This document shows, piece by piece, positions 8,843-17,079 of a stretch of DNA of 32,698 bases. The DNA is from Massilia brevitalea (lineage in GTDB: Bacteria > Pseudomonadota > Gammaproteobacteria > Burkholderiales > Burkholderiaceae_D). Positions within the stretch are counted from its first letter, which is position 1, and each line of letters begins with the position of its first letter. The notes below the pieces were generated by a model. The model saw only the letters and a program-made list of their open reading frames with translations. It ran no database searches and was not told the origin of the DNA. Location of the stretch: assembly GCF_030711405.1 (NCBI RefSeq), contig NZ_JAULSI010000031.1, positions 37,859-70,556 of the forward strand, in the 5' to 3' direction. The translations under genes and the position numbers were made by a program.

Positions 8843-8848
8843 ATTCTA
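8843..8848 (-). promoter_or_regulatory. Possible -10 element for a leaderless EEP transcript
   Basis: Read on minus, TAGAAT is followed by GTTCCC and then the EEP start codon. A transcript from this element would begin at or beside the A of ATG, agreeing with the absent ribosome site. No convincing -35 is seen 15-18 bases upstream. Confidence 0.3.
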
Positions 8849-8912
8849 CCCCCATCAGTCCGTGACATTTTGGAACGACTTCCAATCGTGCGGCATGGCG
8901 CCGCCGTACTCC

Positions 8913-8954
8913 AAAAAACGTGTCTTGCGGGTGCGGAGCAGGCACGCAGCCCGC
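8913..8954 (-). terminator. Possible terminator after the small hypothetical gene
   Basis: On minus a hairpin at 8954-8927 pairs GCGGG with CCCGC and TGCG with CGCA, with one bulge, and a run of six T follows at 8918-8913. Eight bases lie between stem and T-run, so it is not canonical. Confidence 0.35.
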
Positions 8955-8966
8955 CCCGCGATGCTA

Positions 8967-9170
8967 TCAATCGAACACGGGTGCGGCTTCCCAGTTGCTG
9001 CGTACTGCGGCGTTCCGGGGTGCTGCCAGGTGCTCCGCCTCGTCCAGAGACACGGCAATCAGGCGCGGGCCACTCAGGCGTAAGCCACACTCGAGGTCGA
9101 TATAAAAGCATTCATCGTCCACGCTCAGGGCTTTCACCTTTTCCTCGTGTTTCGGTTGGAATTGATCCAT
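8967..9170 (-). CDS. Small hypothetical protein (67 residues)
   Basis: A 67-residue acidic soluble protein with no signal peptide. ATG 9170 is favoured by a strong ribosome site (GGAGGAAC) a few bases before it; the open frame continues upstream to 9242 without such support. The segment VKALSVDDECFYIDLECGLR faintly recalls the beta-strand start of DUF2442 proteins, and RSNWE near the end recalls their ANW motif, but the conserved HWP/LDED tail is missing. It may be a truncated member or unrelated. It stands between the AT-rich gap and the EEP gene; function is unknown. Confidence 0.55.
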   Translation of the reverse strand: MDQFQPKHEEKVKALSVDDECFYIDLECGLRLSGPRLIAVSLDEAEHLAAPRNAAVRSNWEAAPVFD

Positions 9171-9304
9171 TCGTTCCTCCAGAATCCGTTGGTTGGACAG
9201 TGTTGCAATTATTAAATTTCGCTGGATGCGAATTAATGACAATATTCGACCGATTTCCGATTGTCAACCGCAGATTCTACTGTGCGCCACCTAACATAAC
9301 GAAT

Positions 9305-9331
9305 TTCCTGTGGGCATTTTTCTCACAGGAA
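9305..9331. repeat. Inverted repeat (hairpin) in the AT-rich gap
   Basis: Arms 9305-9312 and 9324-9331 pair perfectly over 8 bp, and two inner pairs (one wobble) bring the stem to 10 bp with a 7-base loop. No T-run follows on either strand, so an operator or RNA structure is as likely as a terminator. Confidence 0.5.
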
Positions 9332-9381
9332 CTAATTTCATTAAGTTAATTGCAAAGTTTCTTTCTAATCATTTTTTGACT

Positions 9382-9395
9382 CAATATGTATATTG
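9382..9395. repeat. Short palindrome CAATAT-GT-ATATTG
   Basis: Perfect 6-bp arms around a 2-base spacer, of a size fitting a dimeric regulator site. No gene starts close by, so its role is unknown. Confidence 0.4.
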
Positions 9396-9679
9396 CGAGG
9401 GGAAAGACACAATTTGCGTTCACGATTAGCGACGACGAACGAACTTTCGCTCCGTAATGTAAACCGAGAGTTAAAGAGAGGAATTGAAGGGTTCTGGACG
9501 GAAAATAAATCCGGCTCATCAAGCCATTTCTTCGTTAGAACTGCGTTGTATTTACGTTTTAAGAAATAAATTTCTTGACTTCTTGTTCAGACACTGCCGG
9601 AAGAGCAATACCTATAACAAGGCTGTTCCCCAGACATTTTTTATATCCAGGCGACGACGAGATAAATGGAAGAGCGCGC

Positions 9680-10453
9680 CTACTTACTGTCGAGTACGCA
9701 ATCCAGCAACTGACGTTCAAGTGCCGCAAAACCGGCGCTGCCGCGCTCGCGAGGACGCGGCAGGTTCACTGCCACGTCATGTGCGATGCGGCCGCCATCG
9801 ACCACCAGCACGCGATCGGCCAGGGCCAGCGCTTCCTGCACGTCGTGGGTGACCAGCACGGCGGTAAACCCCTGGCGCAGCCACAGGCTTTCGATCAGGC
9901 GCTGCATCTCGATGCGGGTCAGCGCGTCGAGGGCGCCCAGCGGTTCGTCGAGCAGCAGCAGTTGCGGCGCATGCACCAGGGCGCGCGCCAGGGCCACGCG
10001 CTGGCGCTGTCCGCCCGAGAGCACGGCCGGCCACTCCTGCGCCCGTTCGGCCAGGCCGACGGTGGCCAGGGCCTCGCTGGCGCGGCCGGCGCCATGCTTC
10101 AGGCCCAGCGCTACATTGTCGAGCACGCTCTTCCAGGGCAGCAGGCGCGCTTCCTGGAACATCAGGCGGGTGCCGCCTTCGCCCTGCCCTGTACCGGCAT
10201 CGGCGTCGACCTCCAGGGTGCCGCCGTCGCGCTGTTCGAGCCCGGCGATCAGGCGCAGCAGGGTGCTCTTGCCGCAGCCGCTGCGGCCGATCACGGCCAC
10301 CGCCTCGCCGGGCGCGATGTGCAGGTCGATGTCGTCCAGCACGGTGCGCTCGCCGTAGCGCTTGGTGAGTGCGCGCGCATGGACCTCGGCGCCGCGTCCA
10401 CCGGCGGCGGCCGTGGAGCCGACCCGGCGGGTTTCTTCTTGAGTAATGTGCAT
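9680..10453 (-). CDS. ssuB: Aliphatic sulfonate ABC transporter ATPase
   Basis: A 257-residue ABC ATPase powering sulfonate import at the inner membrane. Walker [10 protein letters not shown] lies at 56-64, the Q-loop at Gln100, the signature LSGGQ at 145-149 and Walker B LLLLDE at 165-170, with the switch histidine in VLVTHD. The first 20 residues are a low-complexity leader. It is the last gene of the ssuEADCB run, 9 bases after ssuC, with a GAGGG ribosome site. The symbol rests on the operon partners, since the ATPase alone resembles those for nitrate or taurine. Confidence 0.92.
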   Translation of the reverse strand: MHITQEETRRVGSTAAAGGRGAEVHARALTKRYGERTVLDDIDLHIAPGEAVAVIGRSGCGKSTLLRLIAGLEQRDGGTLEVDADAGTGQGEGGTRLMFQEARLLPWKSVLDNVALGLKHGAGRASEALATVGLAERAQEWPAVLSGGQRQRVALARALVHAPQLLLLDEPLGALDALTRIEMQRLIESLWLRQGFTAVLVTHDVQEALALADRVLVVDGGRIAHDVAVNLPRPRERGSAGFAALERQLLDCVLDSK

Positions 10454-10462
10454 AGACCCTCG

Positions 10463-11413
10463 TTAGCGGTAAGCCGGATTCCAGCGCAGGAAAGTGCGCT
10501 CCAGTGCGCGCGCCGCCAGGTCGGCCAGCTTGCCGAGCAGCGCGTACAGCAGGATGCCAACCAGCACCACATCGGTTTGCAGGAATTCGCGCGCATTCAT
10601 CGTCATGTAGCCGATGCCCGATTGCGCCGAGATCGTTTCGGCCACGATCAGCAGCACCCAGACCAGGCCCAGCGAAAAGCGCACGCCCACCAGGATCGAG
10701 GGCAAGGCCGCCGGCAGGATCACGTCGCGGTGCAGGGCCCAGCCCGACAAGCCATAGCTGCGCGCCATCTCGATCAGGCCCTGGTCGGCCGAGCGGATGC
10801 CGTGGAAGGTGTTCAGGTAGACCGGGAAGAACACGCCGATCGCCAGCAGGAACAGTTTTGCCGTCTCGTCGATGCCGAACCACAGGATCACCAGCGGAAT
10901 CAGGGCCAGCGCCGGGATGTTCCGGATCATCTGCAAGGTCGTGTCGAGCAGGGTTTCGGCGCGGCGCGAACTGCCGTTCAAGAGGCCCAGCAGCAGCCCA
11001 AGGCCGGCGCCGATGCCGAAGCCCACCGCCGCGCGCCACAGGCTGGTGCGCAGGTGCGCCCACAGCTCGCCGGATTCAGCCAGCGTCCAGAAGGCGGTCA
11101 GCACCTGCCAGGGTTCGGGCAGGATGCGGCTCGAGAGCCAGCCGACGTGGGCGGCTACCTGCCAGAAGACGACCAGCGCCACGGGCAAGGCCCAGGGTGC
11201 GAGGGCCGCCAGTACCTTGCGCTGCCGGTGGCCCGGGGTGCTGACTGCCGCGCCGGCAGCCGCACTTGCTGGCAAGGCCGTGGAGACTGCGGCGCTCGCA
11301 CCCGCACTTGCTTTGCGCGGCACTGGCGCGGATCGTGCAGGCGCCGCAGGTTCGACGCTCCCGCTATCGGACGCGCCTGCCGCTCCGGCCCGAAGCACTT
11401 CAAACGACGCCAT
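10463..11413 (-). CDS. ssuC: Aliphatic sulfonate ABC transporter permease
   Basis: A 316-residue inner-membrane permease with about six membrane segments and the cytoplasmic EAA loop at about 211-238 (LIEMARSYGLSGWALHRDVI), very close to E. coli SsuC. Family members usually begin near residue 67 here. The first 65 residues form an Ala/Ser/Pro-rich extension with a repeated AAVST. The start codon follows the ssuD stop with no gap, suggesting translational coupling; a later non-ATG start that removes the extension cannot be excluded. Confidence 0.93.
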   Translation of the reverse strand: MASFEVLRAGAAGASDSGSVEPAAPARSAPVPRKASAGASAAVSTALPASAAAGAAVSTPGHRQRKVLAALAPWALPVALVVFWQVAAHVGWLSSRILPEPWQVLTAFWTLAESGELWAHLRTSLWRAAVGFGIGAGLGLLLGLLNGSSRRAETLLDTTLQMIRNIPALALIPLVILWFGIDETAKLFLLAIGVFFPVYLNTFHGIRSADQGLIEMARSYGLSGWALHRDVILPAALPSILVGVRFSLGLVWVLLIVAETISAQSGIGYMTMNAREFLQTDVVLVGILLYALLGKLADLAARALERTFLRWNPAYR

Positions 11414-12568
11414 TTACGCCGCCTTTTTCTTCGGCACGATGTCGCTGGCCATCATCTCGCCAAACGGCCCGGTGATCGACTGCTCGCCGCTTTCCTTGCC
11501 CTTGCCGAGCAGCGGGAACACCAGTTCGGCGAAACGGTAGGACTCTTCCAGGTGAGGATAGCCCGACAGGATAAAGGTTTCGATACCGAGGTCCTGGTAC
11601 TCGCGCATGCGCGCCGCCACGGTTTCCGGGTCGCCCACCAGCGCGGTGCCGGCGCCGCCGCGCACCAGGCCCACGCCGGCCCACAAATTCGGCGAGACTT
11701 CCAGCTTGTCGCGCCGGCCGCCGTGCAGGGCCGCCATGCGCTGCTGGCCGACCGAATCCATCTTCGCAAACGCGGCTTGCGCCTTGGCGATGATGTCGTC
11801 GTCCAGGTGGCTGATCAGTTCATCGGCGGCGCGCCAGGCTTCTTCGTTCGTTTCGCGCACGATCACGTGCAGGCGGATGCCGAACTTCACGGTACGGCCA
11901 CGCTTGGCGGCGCGGGCGCGGATGTCGTCCAGCTTCTCGGCGACGGCCGCCGGCGGCTCGCCCCAGGTGAGGTACACGTCCATCTGCTCGGCCGCCAGCT
12001 CGTGCGCCGGTTCCGAGGAGCCGCCAAAGTACAGCGGCGGATGAGGTTTTTGCACCGGCGGATACAGCGTCTTGGCGCCCTTCACCTGGATATGCTTGCC
12101 CTCGAAATCGTAGCCCGCCGCCCCGCCCTCGCCGGCCAGGCTGGCGCGCCAGACGCGGATGAATTCGTCCGAGATCTCATAGCGTTTCGTGTGGTCGGCG
12201 AACAGGCCGTCGGCTTCGAGCTCGCCCTGGTCGCCGCCGGTGACCACGTTGATCAGAAGGCGTCCATTCGACAGGCGGTCAAACGTAGCCGCTTGTCGCA
12301 CCGCGAGGCCGGGCGTCGACAGGCCGGGACGGATCGCGACCAGGAATTTCAGGCGCTTGGTGGCGCCGATCAGCGAAGCGGCCGAAATCCACGGGTCTTC
12401 GCAGGAGCGGCCGGTAGGCAGCAGCACGCCTTCGTAGCCCAGGGTGTCGGCGGCAACGGCGATCTGGCGCAGGTAGTCGGCATCGACCGTGCGCGCGCCT
12501 TTCGTGGTGCCGAGGTAGCGGCTGTCGCCGTGGGTGGGGAGGAACCAGAATACGTTGGGAGTGGACAT
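11414..12568 (-). CDS. ssuD: FMNH2-dependent alkanesulfonate monooxygenase
   Basis: A 384-residue luciferase-like TIM-barrel enzyme that uses FMNH2 and O2 to cleave alkanesulfonates to aldehyde and sulfite. It aligns with E. coli SsuD along its length. Cys56 in [10 protein letters not shown] matches E. coli Cys54, and Arg232 and His234 in FGIRLHV match Arg226 and His228. The mobile-loop region, [14 protein letters not shown] near 300-313, contains the expected arginine. A good AAGGAA ribosome site precedes the ATG. Reduced flavin would come from SsuE in the same operon. Confidence 0.96.
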   Translation of the reverse strand: MSTPNVFWFLPTHGDSRYLGTTKGARTVDADYLRQIAVAADTLGYEGVLLPTGRSCEDPWISAASLIGATKRLKFLVAIRPGLSTPGLAVRQAATFDRLSNGRLLINVVTGGDQGELEADGLFADHTKRYEISDEFIRVWRASLAGEGGAAGYDFEGKHIQVKGAKTLYPPVQKPHPPLYFGGSSEPAHELAAEQMDVYLTWGEPPAAVAEKLDDIRARAAKRGRTVKFGIRLHVIVRETNEEAWRAADELISHLDDDIIAKAQAAFAKMDSVGQQRMAALHGGRRDKLEVSPNLWAGVGLVRGGAGTALVGDPETVAARMREYQDLGIETFILSGYPHLEESYRFAELVFPLLGKGKESGEQSITGPFGEMMASDIVPKKKAA

Positions 12569-12577
12569 GGTGTTTCC

Positions 12578-13552
12578 TTAGATCGGTGTGACGAGTGCGT
12601 CTTTGACGGCGATCGGTTTCGGGATCAGCTTCAGGGCGTGGAAGGCGTCGGCGATGCGCTGCTGTTCGCGCACGACTTCCGCCGACATCGGCTTCACGCC
12701 ATAGGCGTAGCGGCTGGCAGCCAGGTCGACCACGTTCTTCGGCAGGCCGGTCTGGGCCGAGAGAATCGTCGAGACCTCGGCCGGATTGGCCTTGCCCCAT
12801 TCGTCGACCTTGGCGATTTCCTCGAGCAGGATGCGGTTCAGGTCCGCATGCTTTTCGGCGAAGCTGCGCGCGGCAAGATAGAACTGGTGGTTCGATACCA
12901 GGTTGCGGCCATCGGCCAGCACGCGCGCGCCGAGCTGCTGTTCGGCTGCCGCCAGGAAGGGGTCCCAGATCACCCAGGCGTCGACGCTGCCGCGCTCGAA
13001 GGCGGCGCGCGCATCGGCCGGCGGCAAATAGATCGGCTGGATCGCGCTGTAGGGAATGCCGGCCTTTTCCAGGGCTCTCACCAGCAGGAAGTGCACGTTC
13101 GAACCCTTGTTCAGGGCGATCTTCTTGCCACGCAAATCGGCCAGCGTACGCAGGGTGGAGTTCTTCGGCACCACGATGGCTTCGCTGCCCGGCGAGGCTG
13201 GCTCATGGCCCACGTACACCAGGCGCGCACCGGCGGCCTGGGCAAAGATCGGCGGCGCCTCGCCCACGGTGCCGAAGTCGATGCTGCCGACGTTCAGGCC
13301 TTCCAGCAGCACCGGGCCGGCCGGGAATTCGGTCCATTTGACGGCGATCTTTTGCGCGGCCAAACGCGCTTCGAGCGTGCCGCGCCCCTTCAGCAGGGTC
13401 AGGGTGCCGTACTTCTGGTAGCCGATGCGGATTTCCTTCGGCGCCTGGGCGATGGCGGGAAGGTGCAGGCCGGCGGCGATGCCGGTGGCGCCGGCGGCGA
13501 GCAGGCCGAGGGCGCGGCGGCGCGTGGGGCGCAGGGTGGAATCAGGAGGCAT
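12578..13552 (-). CDS. ssuA: Sulfonate ABC transporter substrate-binding protein
   Basis: A 324-residue periplasmic binding protein. The N-terminus has a triple-arginine, Tat-like signal (TRRRALGLLAAG) followed by a hydrophobic stretch and a likely cleavage near AIAQA at 33-37. The mature part begins with the SsuA-type EIRIGYQKYG and the GTLEARL and EFPAGPVLLEGLNVGSIDFG segments. It delivers sulfonates to SsuBC. It starts 22 bases after ssuE, with a GGAAAA ribosome site, and ends 9 bases before ssuD. Confidence 0.93.
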   Translation of the reverse strand: MPPDSTLRPTRRRALGLLAAGATGIAAGLHLPAIAQAPKEIRIGYQKYGTLTLLKGRGTLEARLAAQKIAVKWTEFPAGPVLLEGLNVGSIDFGTVGEAPPIFAQAAGARLVYVGHEPASPGSEAIVVPKNSTLRTLADLRGKKIALNKGSNVHFLLVRALEKAGIPYSAIQPIYLPPADARAAFERGSVDAWVIWDPFLAAAEQQLGARVLADGRNLVSNHQFYLAARSFAEKHADLNRILLEEIAKVDEWGKANPAEVSTILSAQTGLPKNVVDLAASRYAYGVKPMSAEVVREQQRIADAFHALKLIPKPIAVKDALVTPI

Positions 13553-13574
13553 ATGCGTTTTCCAGGAAGAGAAT

Positions 13575-14162
13575 TCAGGCTGCGACGGCGTGCAGGTCCT
13601 TGGCGGCGACGGCGTCGGTGCCTGGGCGCGGCGCCACCAGGCGCAGTTCCGAGGCCAGTTGCTCGACGCCCTGCGCCACGCGCACCGCGATCGGCGCGGC
13701 CAGCGTCAGGCTGCCATCGAGCCCGCGGCCCAGCTGGTCGGAAGTGGCGTAGATGCTGGGCAGGATGAAGCGCGCCGACATCGAGGCCAGCACCGGGCGC
13801 AGCGCGTAATCGAGCGCCAGCATGTGCGACTGGCTGCCGCCGGTGGCCAGCGGCAGCACCAGCTTGCCGGCCAGGCCGTCTTGCGGCAGCAGGTCGAGGA
13901 AGGCTTTCAGCAGGCCGCTGTAGGCCGCCTTGTAGACCGGCGTGGCGACGACGATGGCATCGGCCTGGCGCACTGCGGCGAGGGCGCGGGCCACCGAGGG
14001 CTCGTCGGTGTCGAGCGAGAGCAGCGCGCTGGCGGACAGGTCGCGCACTTCGATGCGGCTCACACGCTGGCCGTGCAAGGCCAGACGCTCGCCGATGTGC
14101 TGCAACAGGCGCGAAGACGAAGAGTGCGGCGCAGGGCTGCCGCCAAGCAGGATGACGCTCAT
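13575..14162 (-). CDS. ssuE: NAD(P)H-dependent FMN reductase
   Basis: About 195 residues of flavodoxin-like fold. The phosphate-binding start ILLGGSPAPHSSSS and the VVATPVYKAAYSGLLKAFLDLLP segment are typical of SsuE. It reduces FMN to feed SsuD. It is the first gene of the operon and the only recognisable flavin reductase in the window, so it may also serve the two monooxygenases encoded on the other strand. ATG 14162 is chosen because the family begins at MSVILLGGSP; in-frame ATGs at 14177 and 14237 exist, and none has a strong ribosome site. Confidence 0.9.
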   Translation of the reverse strand: MSVILLGGSPAPHSSSSRLLQHIGERLALHGQRVSRIEVRDLSASALLSLDTDEPSVARALAAVRQADAIVVATPVYKAAYSGLLKAFLDLLPQDGLAGKLVLPLATGGSQSHMLALDYALRPVLASMSARFILPSIYATSDQLGRGLDGSLTLAAPIAVRVAQGVEQLASELRLVAPRPGTDAVAAKDLHAVAA

Positions 14163-14352
14163 GGTGTGTCCATTCATATAGGGATGAGTACAGACTAGGG
14201 CCACGCGGCTTGCATGAAAACTAATCATTTCGCACATCCTTATGCGCTGGCCGTTCTAAGGTTTTGCGCATATCGATGACCGGATTTCTTCGTTCACGGC
14301 GCTGCAAACCCGGTGCAATACTGATTGCTACATTCTCATCAGGACCTGCACC
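14163..14352. promoter_or_regulatory. Divergent control region of the two sulfur operons
   Basis: This 190-base gap must drive both ssuEADCB (minus) and the eight-gene plus operon. It holds a perfect 7-bp inverted repeat, TATGCGC at 14241-14247 and GCGCATA at 14266-14272, with an 18-base spacer. The left arm belongs to an 11-base motif (14238-14248) also found before cysE. No regulator gene adjoins, so a LysR-type activator such as CysB or SsuR encoded elsewhere is inferred. I see no strong sigma-70 promoter, as expected for an activated one. Confidence 0.55.
14238..14248 (-). promoter_or_regulatory. Shared sulfur motif AGCGCATAAGG, ssuE copy
   Basis: Read on minus this is AGCGCATAAGG, followed after one base by TGTGC. 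The same 11 bases precede cysE in the same orientation and at nearly the same distance from the start codon (76 here, 72 there). A binding site for a sulfur-starvation activator is inferred. Confidence 0.5.
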
Positions 14353-15558
14353 ATGCCTCCCTCAGTCCAACCCCTGCACGTTGTCGAACCCGTGTCCACG
14401 CCCGATCCGCTGGCCTTGGCCGAGCGCCTGGCCGAGCAGTTCGCCGCCACCGCCGTCGAGCGCGACCAGGCCGGCGGCCACGCGGCGCACGAACGTGAAC
14501 TGATCCGCGACAGCGGCCTCCTCACGCTGTCGATCCCGGCGGAATTCGGCGGCCAGGGCGGCTCCTGGGAAACCGTGCAGGCCGTAATCCGCACGCTGGC
14601 CCGCGCCGACAGCGCGCTGGCCCACCTGTTCGGCTTCCACCACCTGCAGCTGGCCGGCATCCGCCTGTACGGCACGCCGGTCCAGCAGCGCAACCTGCTC
14701 ACGGCCACCGTCGAACAGCGCCTGTTCTGGGGCAATGCCCTGAACCCGCTCGACAAGCGCACCCGCGCCCAGGCCATCCCTGGCGGCTTCATGCTCAATG
14801 GGATCAAGAGCTTTTCGTCGGGCTCGGTAGGCTCGGACTGGCTGACGATTTCCGCCTGGGATGAAGCCGCCAACGCGCCGCTGATCGCGGTGCTGCCGAC
14901 CGCGCAGCCGGGCATCCGCGTGGAAGCCGACTGGGATGCATTCGGCCAGCGCCAGACCGACAGCGGCAATGTCCACTTCGACAAGGTGTATTTGCCGGCT
15001 GCGCTGGTGCTGCAGGCGCCCGGCCAGGCGCCGACCGCGCAGGCGACCCTGCGCTCGCAGGTGGCCCAGCTGATCATGACCAATTTGTATCTCGGCATCG
15101 CGATCGGCGCCTTCGAGGCGGCGCGCGACTACACGCTGGAACAGGCACGGCCCTGGTTCGCATCCGGCGTGGCGGACGCCAGCCATGACCCCTTCACCCA
15201 GCACCGCTACGGCGAATACTGGCTCAAGCTGCGCCCGGCCACGGTGCTGGCCGACCAGGCCGCGCGCCTGCTCGACGCCGCCTTCGGCAAGGGCGCGGAC
15301 GTTACCGCGCAGGAGCGCGGCGAAGTGGCGGTGGCGGTGGCCGAAGCCAAGGTGCTGTCGCACCGCGCCGCCATCGACATCGCCAGCGGCATGTTCGAGC
15401 TGCTCGGCGCGCGCTCCACCTCAGGCCGCTTCGGTTTCGACCGCTACTGGCGCAATGCGCGCGTGCACACCCTGCACGACCCGGTCGACTACAAGCTGCG
15501 CGACCTGGGGCGCTATGCGCTGGAAGGCCGCCTGCCCGAGCCGACGGCCTATTCGTGA
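14353..15558 (+). CDS. SfnC/DszC-like flavin monooxygenase (acyl-CoA dehydrogenase fold)
   Basis: A 401-residue protein of acyl-CoA dehydrogenase fold whose sequence matches the sulfur-oxidising branch (SfnC, DszC) rather than lipid dehydrogenases. Seen are AEFGGQGGSWE at 63-73, paired histidines His96-His97 in GFHHLQ, and the C-terminal RNARVHTLHDPVDYK at 368-382, where DszC has its catalytic histidine. The acyl-CoA dehydrogenase base (YEGT) is absent. Such enzymes use FMNH2 and O2 on sulfides, sulfoxides or sulfones. It is the first gene of the plus operon, with AGGA eight bases before the ATG. The substrate cannot be named. Confidence 0.85.
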   Translation: MPPSVQPLHVVEPVSTPDPLALAERLAEQFAATAVERDQAGGHAAHERELIRDSGLLTLSIPAEFGGQGGSWETVQAVIRTLARADSALAHLFGFHHLQLAGIRLYGTPVQQRNLLTATVEQRLFWGNALNPLDKRTRAQAIPGGFMLNGIKSFSSGSVGSDWLTISAWDEAANAPLIAVLPTAQPGIRVEADWDAFGQRQTDSGNVHFDKVYLPAALVLQAPGQAPTAQATLRSQVAQLIMTNLYLGIAIGAFEAARDYTLEQARPWFASGVADASHDPFTQHRYGEYWLKLRPATVLADQAARLLDAAFGKGADVTAQERGEVAVAVAEAKVLSHRAAIDIASGMFELLGARSTSGRFGFDRYWRNARVHTLHDPVDYKLRDLGRYALEGRLPEPTAYS

Positions 15559-15577
15559 CGATGAGTCTGACAGCGCC

Positions 15578-16396
15578 ATGACCACCGCTCCTACTCCCGA
15601 CACGCCGCCGCTGGCGATCCGTTTGGTGGACGTCGCCAAGACCTTCGCCACGCCCGACGGCGGCCGCTTCGAGGCGATCCGCAGCGTTTCGCTCGACATC
15701 CTCGATGGCGAGATCTTCGGCATCGTCGGCAAGAGCGGCGCCGGCAAATCGACCCTGCTGCGCATGATCAACCTGCTCGAACGCCCCGAGCGCGGCAGCG
15801 TGACGGTGGCCGGCGAAGAACTCACCCGCCTCGACAAGCGCGACTTGCGCAAGGCGCGCCAGCACATCGGCATGATCTTCCAGGGTTTTAATTTGCTGCA
15901 GAACGCCACCGTGTTCGAGAACGTGGCCTTTCCGCTGCGCCTGCACGACTCCCTGAACGCGCCACGCTTGAAGGCGCGGGTTGCCGAATGCCTGGAGCTG
16001 GTCGGGCTGGAGGACAAGAGCGCCAGTTATCCGGCCCAGCTCTCGGGCGGGCAGAAGCAACGGGTAGCGATTGCGCGCGCCCTGGCCAGCCACCCTGCGG
16101 TGCTGCTGTGCGACGAGCCGACGTCGGCGCTCGACCCGGAAACCACGCGCGCCCTGCTCGACACGCTACGCAGCATCAACGTCCAGCTGGGCGTGACCAT
16201 TGTGATCGTCAGCCACGAGCTGCAGGTGCTGGGCACGCTCTGCGACCGCGTCGCGGTGATTGAAAACGGCGTGATTGCGGAGCAGTTCGCGCTCGCCGAC
16301 CACAGCGTGCCGCGCCGGACCGCGCTCGGCCGCGAACTTGCCTACTACGGCACCGAGGCCTTTGCCGCGGCTGCCTGGGGAGATGCCCATGCCTGA
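15578..16396 (+). CDS. MetN-type ABC transporter ATPase without the NIL domain
   Basis: A 272-residue ABC ATPase of the methionine-uptake family. Walker A GKSGAGKST is at 51-59, the Q-loop at Gln102, LSGGQ at 155-159, Walker B VLLCDE at 175-180 and the switch histidine in VSHE. E. coli MetN is 343 residues long with a C-terminal NIL domain that senses methionine and shuts transport; here the protein ends at about 270, soon after the nucleotide domain. It starts 20 bases after the monooxygenase stop. The open frame extends upstream through that gene, but ATG 15578 begins the conserved protein. Its company suggests import of an organosulfur compound; methionine itself is possible. Confidence 0.88.
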   Translation: MTTAPTPDTPPLAIRLVDVAKTFATPDGGRFEAIRSVSLDILDGEIFGIVGKSGAGKSTLLRMINLLERPERGSVTVAGEELTRLDKRDLRKARQHIGMIFQGFNLLQNATVFENVAFPLRLHDSLNAPRLKARVAECLELVGLEDKSASYPAQLSGGQKQRVAIARALASHPAVLLCDEPTSALDPETTRALLDTLRSINVQLGVTIVIVSHELQVLGTLCDRVAVIENGVIAEQFALADHSVPRRTALGRELAYYGTEAFAAAAWGDAHA

Positions 16397-17051
16397 ATCG
16401 ATTCTCAGCGTCCTGCCCGAACTCTGGACCGCCTTCCTGCAAACCGCCCTGATGCTCGGCATCGGCGTCACGGCGGCGGTGCTGCTGGGCGGCCCGCTCG
16501 GGGTGCTGCTGTTCCTGGTGTCCGATGGCCAGGCCCTGCAGAACCGGCGCCTGGCACTGGTGCTGGGCTGGTTCGTGAACACGGTGCGCTCCTTCCCCTT
16601 CATCATCCTGATGGTGGCGCTGGTGCCCTTTACGCGGGTGCTGGCCGGCACCTCGATCGGGCCGCTGGCCGCGTCGGTGCCGCTGTCGATTGCAGCGATT
16701 CCCTACTTTGCGCGCCTGGTCGAACAGAACCTGCGCGACGTGCCGCGCGGCGTGATCGAGGCGGCGCAAGCGATGGGCGCTTCCGAGCTGCAGATCGTGC
16801 TGCGCGTGCTGCTGCCCGAGGCGCGCGCCGCCCTGGTGCTGTCGCTGACGGTGCTGGCGATCAGCTTTCTTTCGTATTCGGCGGTGGCCGGCGTGGTGGG
16901 CGGCGGCGGTATCGGCGACCTGGCGATCCGCTACGGCTACTACCGCTTCGAGACCGACGTGATGATGTTCACGGTGACGATTCTGATCGTGCTGGTGCAG
17001 CTGATCCAGCTGACCGGCGCCCGCACTGCCCGCCGCCTCGACAAACGCTGA
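16389..17051 (+). CDS. MetI-type ABC transporter permease
   Basis: A 220-residue inner-membrane permease with about five membrane segments, matching MetI in length. The EAA loop is seen as EAAQAMGASELQIVLRVLLP, followed by the family motif SYSAVAGVVGGGGIGDLAIRYGY. ATG 16389 is chosen because GGGGAG (16377-16382) lies six bases before it; ATG 16383 abuts that site. It overlaps the end of the ATPase gene by 8 bases, so the two are translationally coupled. Confidence 0.9.
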   Translation: MPESILSVLPELWTAFLQTALMLGIGVTAAVLLGGPLGVLLFLVSDGQALQNRRLALVLGWFVNTVRSFPFIILMVALVPFTRVLAGTSIGPLAASVPLSIAAIPYFARLVEQNLRDVPRGVIEAAQAMGASELQIVLRVLLPEARAALVLSLTVLAISFLSYSAVAGVVGGGGIGDLAIRYGYYRFETDVMMFTVTILIVLVQLIQLTGARTARRLDKR

Positions 17052-17079
17052 CCCTACTCTTCCAATAAAAAGGACTACC

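Larger units (their letters stand above)
9171..9679. other. AT-rich intergenic gap with inverted repeats
   Basis: About 500 bases with no supportable gene, clearly poorer in G and C than the flanks. It holds a 10-bp-stem hairpin at 9303-9333 (core 9305-9331, arms TTCCTGTG and CACAGGAA, no T-run) and a 14-bp inverted repeat at 9382-9395. It must contain the promoter of the small gene at its left end and the end of the ssu transcript at its right end, but I find neither a clear -35/-10 pair nor a canonical terminator. Confidence 0.6.

Noticed and set aside
9575..13768. A 1397-codon plus-strand open frame across the ssu operon
   Set aside because: It is antisense to five complete, well-recognised genes, has shadow-type composition and no ribosome site or domain.
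14353..15558. Lipid acyl-CoA dehydrogenase as the function of the first plus-operon gene
   Set aside because: The catalytic glutamate motif is absent and the C-terminal RNARVHTLHDPVDYK block is that of SfnC/DszC monooxygenases; the neighbours concern sulfur.
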